The notes under the pieces: model-generated
What the model saw: the letters and a program-made list of their open reading frames with translations, nothing else
What the model was told of the DNA's origin: nothing
The model's database searches: none
Assembly: GCA_009733575.1 (NCBI GenBank)
Contig: ML769408.1
Coordinates: 310,001-374,000 of the forward strand
Direction: 5' to 3'
DNA from: Gymnopus androsaceus JB14
Lineage: Eukaryota; Basidiomycota; Agaricomycetes; Agaricales; Omphalotaceae
Length of the DNA stretch: 64,000 bases
In this document: in pieces, positions 55,985-64,000 of the stretch
Layout: each line of letters opens with the position of its first letter
Numbering within the stretch: the first letter of the stretch is position 1
Made by a program: the position numbers and the translations under genes

Positions 55985-57520
55985 AGATCATTTGTAAGAG
56001 TCTATCGAGTCTGCAGGAGACGCGATAGGCGTGGTATCGGCGGAAGGATCGGGGGTTCAGACAACAATGCAAGGTCGGTCAAAGTTCCAATAAATTTCGG
56101 CCGTATGGGAGGATTGAGAAGGAATGCTGGATAGGAATCAATATCATCGTATGGGTTGAAGGGAGAAATCAACGAGGTGGTGAAGAAATTCCAGGAAGGA
56201 AGGAAGTTTATTACACGGCACAGTCTCTAGACAGGAACGCCGGTTCCGAGTCGCTGTCCCCAGCTTCCAGGAGTGGAGCTATTCCCGTCGCGCAACCTGT
56301 TAGTGATTCTGGCTCAGGATCTGCAAGAGTTGGAATGTCCGCCTGCACCCATCCGTGTAAGCCAGCCGCCGTGGGAAGAATTTGCCAGTAGATGTCAGAG
56401 GCTAAGGTGAGGGTGTCAGAAGATATAGACAAATGCTTAGAGGTCATGCCAATACCGAGCTCATTGAAATTATCGACAAGAATCAAACGATCTTCTTTCG
56501 TTTGCTCGTATCATCCGGAAGGATTACTTGATCCTGCTCTTTTAGATTCAAGGTTTTCGACGGAAGAGGCAGGGCCAAAAAGAAAGTTGTCCACAGAAAG
56601 CTTGATTGACTGTCGACTAGTATTCCAGACCTGCACTGCTCAGCTCCGTAAGAATAGCTTCATTTATCAATTTTCCTTGCTTATTCTTCTCTTGCAGATT
56701 CTGTTCAACCGACCCGAAACAGTAAACTCGCATACCGAGGGCATATAGGAAGAAGGAAGAAGGGTTACCTCTGTGATCCTATCACCACAAACTGCTTGGA
56801 GGTGACTCGTATGCAAAAGGACTTACATTTTAGCGACAATTCGGACTATCTATCCACCCTATATTCACTTATAGTGGAGATCTCTTTACGATCGCATCAC
56901 ACTCTCTATCACACTCTCTTGCCCATACCTGAACATTAGTCCTTACATCCTTTGCATCGAATCCCTCAACATTTGCTTATATACTTATACATACATTGAG
57001 TTATTCCACTCAAGAACTTTTACCATTTTTTTTACCAACTCAAGTAGATATGAATACTTACTTGAGAGTACACTACATGTACTTACTCTACACTTTGTGA
57101 GTCGGCTCCGAGTTTTTTTTTTGGATGGCTACTTGCTTCTCTCTATCTATAGGGGCACAAAAACGGTCACGAGTACTACTGTATGTATTTATACTTACCG
57201 CGAATATATATAGTCCAACGCGGAACACAAATGGCAAGCTACTTGGAGGAGGTACCGGCGGTCATGCTGGGCGCTTGTTAGCGTCGTTTCTTCCTAGTTG
57301 CTCTCATGTCTCTGGCAAAGGCTACAATGAAAATTGTAGCTGTATAATCTCCATGTGCGTTGTGTATGCCAGGAACCCTTGTTCCGTTTTGGAATGACAT
57401 AGGAAGACCGTCCTTGCCTTCACTAAGTTGCGAGGCAAGTTGTGTTTCCGAGTCTCATGATGCTAGTAGCTGCTATATTTTCTCATCGCTCCTGGATTGA
57501 CCCAATGACGATGGCTCCAG
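55985..57520. pseudogene. Rearranged duplicate of the mucin-gene tail and 3' flank
   Basis: Two parts. 55985-56358 is the reverse complement of about 52017-52466 (shared words GATAGGCG, GTTCAGACAA, GGTCGGTCAAAGTTCCA, GCCGTATGGGAGG). 56503-57520 repeats 52466-53530 in the direct orientation (CATCCGGAAGGATTACTTGA, AGGCAGGGCCAAAAAGA, CTCTTTACGATCGCATCACA). The inversion point corresponds to one site in the parent near 52466. Deletions and frame shifts make it non-coding. Confidence 0.8.
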
Positions 57521-57679
57521 GGTATCTCGTCCCCCTTTCCTTTCCACATCGGAAGCTTGCAATAGAATAACTTGGTACCTCATGTATAAGTTTCCAATGC
57601 TCCCCACGCTCAAATTCACAATAAATTGACCGTGAAGGACGCCGGATTTCTTCGTTTCTTTTTTCTTTCTTTTTCCAAA

Positions 57680-59441
57680 ATGGCTACAGTAGAACTCGCT
57701 AGCTTGGGCCGTGAACCTTCAATACGCGAACTTTACCGCCCCAATAGTTGCAGCCGCAGTTGCAAGTCTTTACAATTGGGCTGGATGCGCGATCGGAGGA
57801 TGGCACCAAAGTGCTCCCCAGATTGTAGGTGTCAAAAATCTGGAAGAAGTCGCGACCTAACTATTCTGTCCTTTAATAGGCATACCAAGTTATGACCCCA
57901 TTCTTCGGTGGCCCAAACACCTCTACCATCTTGGCCCTTGCCAATAATTCCGTTCGAGCTGATGCCCAAATCTCTGCCTTCATCAACGGGATTGCTGGTC
58001 CATGTTGGTTTTCTAATGTTTTGCCACCTTTTTCTCCTTTTCTGACTTGGAAAATCAAGGTAGACGACTACGATGATACCCATCTGGCAACGATTATCCA
58101 CCCCACTGGAACTGTCGCCGCTGCACTCCTAGCTGTGGCGGAATGGAAAGGACCGTTCAACGGCACCGAATTTCTTACTGCTTTTATTGCTGGCATTGAG
58201 GCCGAGCTGAAACTTGGTCTTGCGGTATGGCCCCAGCACTACGATGTTGGATGGCACGACACTAGCACAACGGGTTCAATCGGTGCTGCTGTCGCTGTAG
58301 GGAAGCTACTCGGCCTTGATGTCCCCACGATGGCGCAGGCTATTGGGATTGCTTGTACCCAGGTCGTTGGGATGCAGGAATTCTTTGGAAGTGATACAAA
58401 AAGTTTCCATGTTGGACGCGCATCGGCAGGTGATGACCGTATTGTATCTTGCTTGCTTGTTTTCTGATGACCCGTATGATCAAGGCGGCATGCTGGGTGC
58501 TCTGCTAGCAAAGGATGGTTTCACGAGTAGCTTGCAAGGCTTGGAGGCAGAATTTGGTTGGGCGCATGTTGTCAGTACGAGGGAGAACCTCACGGCTGAA
58601 TTCAACCAGCTCGGGCAGGTCTGGGAGATTCTAGCGAACACTTTCAAGCCGTATCCATGGTAAGCTAGCTTACTTACGCAAAGTAACAAGACTAATATTA
58701 CATTGCACACACAGTGGAATTGTAATGTGCGTTTGAGCCCTCTCCTCCTTATTTTTGATTCTTATCATCTCCTTGTACAGGCACCCTGCTATTGAAGGAG
58801 CGATTGAGGCCCGGGCTACAATCCTTTCAAAAAATCTGAGCCTCTCGGATATCACCAGCGTTAATGCGATAATTAACCCAGAGGTATTGGTCCTCACAGG
58901 CCAGACAGATCCAACAACTGGTCTCGAGGGCAAGTTCAGCGTCTTCCATGGTGTCGCAGTCGGACTACTTTACGGCGAGGCCACTCCAACGCAATTTACC
59001 GATTCCGTCGTGCTAAATTCCACTGTTGTGGCTCTGCGCAAGCTAGTCAACACTACCACAGATGCTAATGTCACTGAAGACTCGGCGACTGTTAGCGTTC
59101 TGTTTAAAGACGGTACGAACATAACGCAGTTTATCGCACATGTAATCGGGAGTGTGGACAATCCTCTGAGCGAGGCGCAGTTGAAGACCAAATTCATCAC
59201 CCAGACGCAGCTAGTCATCGGTTCTGATCGAGCGGAGGCGGCTTACCAGGCCTGGATGAACATTGGGAATCTCTCAGATGTCTCGACTCTGGCACAGATG
59301 TTCTCGGGTTCAAACGGCACCAACTCGACCAGCAGTACTACTACCAGTGGCAGTCTCAGAGCATTAAGTGCGAATGCGAACGGGGTGATGATTTTCACTG
59401 TATTATTTGCGATTGCTCTTGGGCTAGTTGCCTTGTTGTAG
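57680..59441 (+). CDS. MmgE/PrpD-family protein with GPI-like C-terminus
   Basis: Exons 57680-57824, 57880-58017, 58060-58429, 58485-58659, 58715-58726, 58781-59441. Removing one extra base near 57704 gives 1500 bp, 499 residues. The family includes 2-methylcitrate dehydratase and cis-aconitate decarboxylase. Marks: LYNWAGCAIGG, MTPFFGGPNTSTIL, DDYDDTHLATIIHPTG, FIAGIEAELKLG, SIGAAVAVGKLLGLD, KSFHVGRAS and YPCGIVMHPAIEGA. After the catalytic fold comes a Ser/Thr/Asn linker (NGTNSTSSTTTSGS) and a terminal hydrophobic helix (VMIFTVLFAIALGLVALL), which looks like a GPI-anchor signal. There are many N-glycosylation sequons in the C-terminal half. No signal peptide is visible at this start, so an upstream exon may be missing. 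Substrate not assignable. Confidence 0.8.
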
Positions 59442-59773
59442 ACGATTCACAGGTGACGACTTTGTATTAACGATTTTGTACTATGGATGTATTTTTTCTG
59501 CAAACTCTCACAGTGCTAAAATGATTCTGTACACCTTATTTACTAAGGACGGCCAAGGTGGCGAGTAACAAACTGCATAGGCTCAGACGCGCGCTTTTCT
59601 GATTCTCTCGACGCGATCTCGACTTGTTATCGAACTTGGACGCGTTAACGGGTTCAATAGGTCAGTATTATCATTAACCGCATGAGATAAAAAGGGAAGC
59701 AACCCGAAGCTGCCAATGGAACGATTGGGTAGATAGCAAAGCACGAAATAAGTAACACAGAAGCAATAAACAA
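59442..59773. other. Convergent 3' intergenic region
   Basis: 332 bp between converging stops; no gene seen. Confidence 0.4.
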
Positions 59774-61293
59774 CTACTTTCCCTTGCCCTTTCCACCTCC
59801 ACTCTTAGCCTTCCTTTTCCGAAAGCCTTCCTTCAAACCCTGGACGAGCTTTCCCCGTTTTGGGCTTGATTCCCTTGCGCTTGTCATTCTTTCTCTCATT
59901 CCGCATCGCGATATTGTCTGTGCGTTTCTTTTGTTTGGCTGCCATAGAAGAGGAGATCTGTTCCTTGCGCTCGTCCCTAAAGAAGATCGTGATGGTGAGA
60001 TTAAGCGATCGAGGAAGGAATAAAGCCACAACATACCAAGTCTTCTTGCTCTTAACCTTCTCCTTCTCCTTCCTCTTAGCAGCCTTCTTCAATCTTCCCT
60101 CGTCGTCCTTTACTTTAACGCCATCCAACCTCGCTTCTGCTTTCTGAAACTTTTCTCTCTCCTCGATCGCCTTCCTCTTGTCTTCTGGAAGTGAAGCGAG
60201 TTTTTCTTTGCGGGAGGCGAGCTGAGTGAGGGCTTGAGTTGGGTTGGAGGATGTTTTAAGTTTGTTGTGGTGTTGGGACGACGAGGAAGCGGAAGGGCCA
60301 GGGTGGGATAGAGAGGAGAAGGCGACGCTGGTTAGTTTAGAGTTGGGTCCACGAGAGGCCATGATGGCGGAAGTGGGATCGTTTACGAGGAGTTGCGTCT
60401 GAAGGAAGAGGATAAGAATTCCACTAGTCACTGAAACGAGAGGTGGTATATACCTTGGTCGTCTTGGCTTGAACCTGTATTGCATCCTTCTTCTGCCTCT
60501 CTTTTGCCTTTTTACCCTTGCTCGCCTCCTCCCTCCGAATTTTCTCCTTGGTTTCCTTCCTCCTGCGTTCGCGCATGGCCGCCCGCTGCTGTCGGCGTTC
60601 TTCCAGCAGCTCGTCGCGATCCCCGGGTTCGTTCGAGTAACCTGCTCCTCGACGCAAGGAAGCCATTTTGGCGTGAAGTTTTTCTCGGAGGGCGGTGATA
60701 TCGCCAGAGGAGGCCATGGGGATTAGAGTTTGGAGTGTCAGCGTCAGCGTCGACGTCCATATCTGCATCTGGACTGTCGTCTTCATCATCTAACCGAACA
60801 TCCACGTCCATTGCATCAGCGTCGTCGTCGTCGTCTTCGTCTTCATCCGAATCAGACTCTACAGCCTTCCGTTTTCCTTTTCCTTTAACTTTCGCGGATT
60901 TCAGTGTAGAGACAGAGAGTTGGTTCTGAAGGTCGAGTATGGTTTTTTGGTTTGCTGGATCAAGCTGGGTCGAATTTTTCTTAAGACATGAGAAGGATTC
61001 GAAAAAAATAGTATTATTGACCTTGTCTTTTTTAGCCTTCTTGGTAGCTTCTTTAATCGCCTGCTTGGGTGCTTTTTGCTTTTTACTGTTTTTCTGGAAT
61101 TTTGAGGCAGCCTCGAAGGAGTACCGATGAATTTTTGGTACGCATGTAGGATTTAGTAGTAGCGTACCTGTTCCTCCGTCAACTCCTGCACGAGATAATA
61201 TTTAGCTGGTATAAGCTTGAGCAACGCCTCGAAAGTATCATTATGTCGTTCCAATGATGATTTTAGATCGGAAACTGGGGTGGTACAAGTCAT
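59774..61293 (-). CDS. SURF6/Rrp14 ribosome-biogenesis protein (two frame breaks)
   Basis: Nucleolar protein needed for 60S and 40S subunit assembly. Exons 61293-61168, 61111-61022, 60979-60454, 60398-60037, 59976-59774; removing two single extra bases (near 60718 and 59828) gives 1305 bp, 434 residues. The N-terminal SURF6_N region is clear (SLERHNDTFEALLKLIPAKY, YLVQELTEEQ). Then come an acidic stretch of Asp/Glu, and the C-terminal SURF6 domain (LREKLHAKMASLRRG, NPTQALTQLASRKEKLASLP, KAEARLDGVKVKDDEGRLKK, KSKKTW, NERKNDKRKG, KARPGFEG) ending in a Lys/Gly-rich tail. The conserved content and correct total length argue for consensus errors, not decay. Confidence 0.88.
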
Positions 61294-61333
61294 GAATGCA
61301 GAGCGCTTACAAATCAATCGCTTGCTTCTTGGA

Positions 61334-62858
61334 ATGAATCCATCAACATCATATCAACCTCCTCGGAAAGCTCTTCTAACTCCCGCTCAACTAGAATGGT
61401 TCCAAACTTCAGAAACGCATAGAACGATTGTAGATTATGTGGAAGCGTTGAATGAGGCCGTTGTTGGTGCAAAGTTGTCGGATAATGTGCATGAATCTGC
61501 GGTAAGCGCCAGTCTTACTGTGTTCATTTCTCAATCGAAATAACTCTCAAGTAGGTAGTTCAAGCCATTCTGAGCATATTAGACCGTGTAGAAGGAATAG
61601 CGAATGCGATCCCGCCAGTAGAAAATTCTGCTTCAAGGTTTGGAAATCCGGCGTTTAGGACGTTTTATGATCGAGTTGCAGAGGTATGTATCTGATACTG
61701 TATCATCTATTGACCTGATCATGGACGTTGTTTGCAGAGTTCCTCATCTCTGCACGCAGAAATACCGTCATTACCCAGCGAGGCCATCCCAGAAATCTCT
61801 GTGTACTTTAACGAAGCGTGGGGTAATCGATCTAGGATTGATTATGGGAGTGGGATGGAGTTGAACTTTCTGTGTTGGTTGTAAGTCGCCGTTTGTTTGT
61901 ATATCAGATCGTTTCTGATGATTATGGTAGAATATGTCTTACACGCCTCGGGGTGCTGCAAGAAAGTGATTACAAGGCTTTGGTGATTCGTGTTTTTTGG
62001 AGGTACGCTGCGACTGGAATGACTCTGAGCTCTTGATCGTTGAACTTGGGACGACAGATACATCCAAGTAATGCGTGTTCTCCAATCGACGTATTGGCTC
62101 GAGCCTGCTGGATCTCATGGTGTATGGGGCTTGGATGATTATCATTTCCTGCCTTTTTTATGGGGATCTGCGCAATTAAGAGGTGTGTTTATTTGGTGAT
62201 AGTTGTTCTAAATCTAAACCTCGAACTCGTTGCCTTTTCCTCCAGGCCACAAATACATCCGTCCCAAATCAATACATGATGCAGAGATTGTTGAGGAATA
62301 CGCAAAAGAGTATATTTACTTTGCTTGTATCAAGTTTATCAACTCTGTAAGCTCTTTTCATTCTCATTCTAACATAACTTGTATCTGATCCCCTTGAAGA
62401 TAAAAACTGCTTCCCTCCGATGGCACTCACCTATGCTAGACGACATCTCCGCCGTCAAGACATGGGACAAGGTCAATCAGGGCATGATCAAGATGTATAA
62501 AGCGGAGGTGATGAACAAGCTTCCAGTAATGCAGCATTTCCTATTTGGATCCCTGCTCCAGTATACAGGACCGCCTCCCCCTACCGATGCAGACTTTTCC
62601 GATGCCCATGCAGGACATGCACACCCGCATTCCCATCTGCCTTCAGCTGGTGTAGGTGGAATCGATGGCGATTTGGGTGGTGCAGGTCAGAGAGAAGTCG
62701 GCTGGGGAGACTGTTGTGGGATTCCTGTACCTTCGGCGTTTGCTGCTGCGCGTGCGGAGCAGGCAAAGGTTGCTACGAAAGGTGGGGAGTTGAGGTCTGT
62801 ACCGGGCGCGGGTTTGGGGTTAGCGGGGAAGGGCATTCGACCGGTGCCGTTTGATTGA
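61334..62858 (+). CDS. Serine/threonine phosphatase 2A activator (PTPA), intact
   Basis: Peptidyl-prolyl isomerase that activates PP2A; yeast orthologs are RRD1 and RRD2. Seven exons (61334-61501, 61555-61683, 61738-61880, 61931-62002, 62058-62182, 62246-62346, 62400-62858) give 398 residues, all in frame. Marks: [98 protein letters not shown] and [21 protein letters not shown] Gly/His/Pro-rich tail follows. An upstream in-frame ATG at 61292 would add 14 residues and overlap the SURF6 start codon on the other strand; the internal ATG at 61334 fits the usual family start. Confidence 0.92.
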
Positions 62859-63247
62859 AACGTACTAGTATCTTTATTGGTGCCGTTTAATTGAATCAGA
62901 AATGTACTGCTACTACTAGTAAGTACTATTTTTGTAAGTTGTGCAGGCGGTAAGTATTCGAGGTAATTTGGGAAATGGTATCCAGTCTTAATTTCTTTTT
63001 TTTGCTTAAAATGAAAAGCCTAGCGTGTTGGCAGGTCTGGGCAGGTACAGCTTTGTACATATGGGTATACTGAATAACTTCAATTAGACCACTAAGAACA
63101 TAGTAATAAATTAATTATGGCAAAAAAAGGCAGGCATCAAAGGAGAAGTAATTTTTTTTGAAGCAAAATAATCCGAATTAAAATGAGAACAAAATCAAAG
63201 GAAATCAAAGGCAAGGCCTGAGCTCCATGGCCTTGAAATCTTTATTT
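62859..63247. other. Convergent 3' intergenic region
   Basis: 389 bp, AT-rich, between the PTPA stop and the stop of the minus-strand membrane-protein gene; no gene seen. Confidence 0.4.
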
Positions 63248-64000
63248 TTAGTCAACATTCGGGACTGGATTAATTTCAAGGGAGGGGACATCTTCCAGAT
63301 GAAAACTGTGCTCATAGGTGTTTCCTGTTTGAATCAGGAGGACAAGAGCAACTGGATTCAGGGCCTATAGATCAGAGAAAAACAGATCAGATAATCCAAA
63401 CCTTTGACTCAATATTGAAAGCTGATATTAGAATAGAATCAAACTTACAGCACTGAATATATACAGCTCTGTAAGAAAGAAAAAGACATCATTAATTTCA
63501 AGTGAAACATTATGGATGTCAAGTGCTTGAATAATGATGTTTGCCAGCTTTTCAAAGAAAGAATTTGTATCTTTAATTAGACTTGAGAATGAGAAAACCA
63601 CAGACCTGTACCACACCAAAAATTGCACCAGACTCAACCATAAGTAGAAGAATTGCTTGCACTTGTGTTTTCTTGTTGCGCAATATTGCACGGGCTGATC
63701 GATGATGTGTCCTAAAATAAGACATGTAATAAGTATTTTGGAAGTCAATGCCATTAAGTGCCCAGTGCCCACCATGCCCGATAAGCTATCAGGAGTGTTG
63801 CCACAATATTTACTGTCAAATTGAGCACAACTACTCGAGCCAATCCAAGGTTCCAGTACTTCCAAGTGATGCAGTCGAATTGTTAAACATCTTGAGTGTC
63901 AACAACACAATCAGCAATGTTGATGGCTAGATATGATTTGATGTCAGTATTTATGCCCAAGAACAGTAGAAAATAAGATGAACATATGTCCAACAGCAGG
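63248..64000 (-). CDS. Seven-helix membrane protein, C-terminal part (runs off right edge)
   Basis: Minus-strand exons encode WKYWNLGLARVVVLNLTVN, NIVATLLIAYRAWWALGT, then (next exon, from about 63714) THHRSARAILRNKKTQVQAI and LLLMVESGAIFGVV, a short exon with the next helix, and a last exon (63364-63248) with ALNPVALVLLIQTGNTYEH and a soluble end at NPVPNVD. The helix with ESG and the basic loop before it match the gene at 6348-7922, so both belong to the same agaricomycete-expanded membrane family. The N-terminal helices are outside the window. The splice between 63547 and 63478 is unclear. Confidence 0.65.

Overview
The window looks like a mushroom-forming basidiomycete (Agaricomycetes). 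Genes are split by many 45-75 bp introns with GTRNG donors and YAG acceptors. They include families typical of that class: a GT69 capsule-type mannosyltransferase (CAP59/CMT1), the seven-helix membrane protein family with soluble basic tails, a NACHT NTPase, a CFEM protein, and a Plavaka-type transposon. Everything here was read by eye: splice sites were placed by frame and by recalled family sequence, and no database search was run.

Layout. 1-4.3 kb: a CFEM protein cut by the left edge, a relic of the csn1 tail, a decayed hypothetical gene, and an intact COP9 signalosome subunit 1 (csn1). 5-14.3 kb: housekeeping and lipid or glycan genes: phosphomannomutase, a seven-helix protein, a 3-ketodihydrosphingosine-reductase-like SDR, an amidohydrolase and a GT69 mannosyltransferase. 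14.8-23.2 kb: a tandem segmental duplication of an aldo-keto reductase plus an RWD/DUF1115 gene. Between the copies lies an NAD(P)-binding gene split by a 424-bp TA-flanked MITE. 23.6-30.7 kb: an SGNH-type membrane esterase, a WW-domain protein, a DnaJ relic and an intact NACHT NTPase. 30.8-42.1 kb: an 11.3-kb dead Plavaka-type transposon with 23-bp terminal inverted repeats and subterminal repeats. It carries a head-to-head pair (DUF6698-like gene and transposase) and is itself interrupted by about 3.5 kb holding an NmrA-like fragment and a scaffold gap. 42-46.5 kb: gene-free repetitive DNA. 46.5-64 kb: a P-loop GTPase, a second copy of the WW-gene tail, a mucin-like membrane protein and its rearranged duplicate, two unrecognised genes, a PrpD-family protein with a GPI-like tail, SURF6 and PTPA sharing a start region, and a second seven-helix protein running off the right edge.

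How it fits together. Phosphomannomutase (toward GDP-mannose), the GT69 mannosyltransferase and the SGNH esterase could serve mannose-containing wall or capsule glycans, but nothing shows they are co-regulated. csn1, SURF6 and PTPA are ordinary core genes. The rest is shaped by duplication and transposons. A quality warning applies to the whole window: about a dozen otherwise well-preserved genes carry single-base frame breaks, so consensus errors should be excluded before any of them is called a pseudogene on that ground alone.
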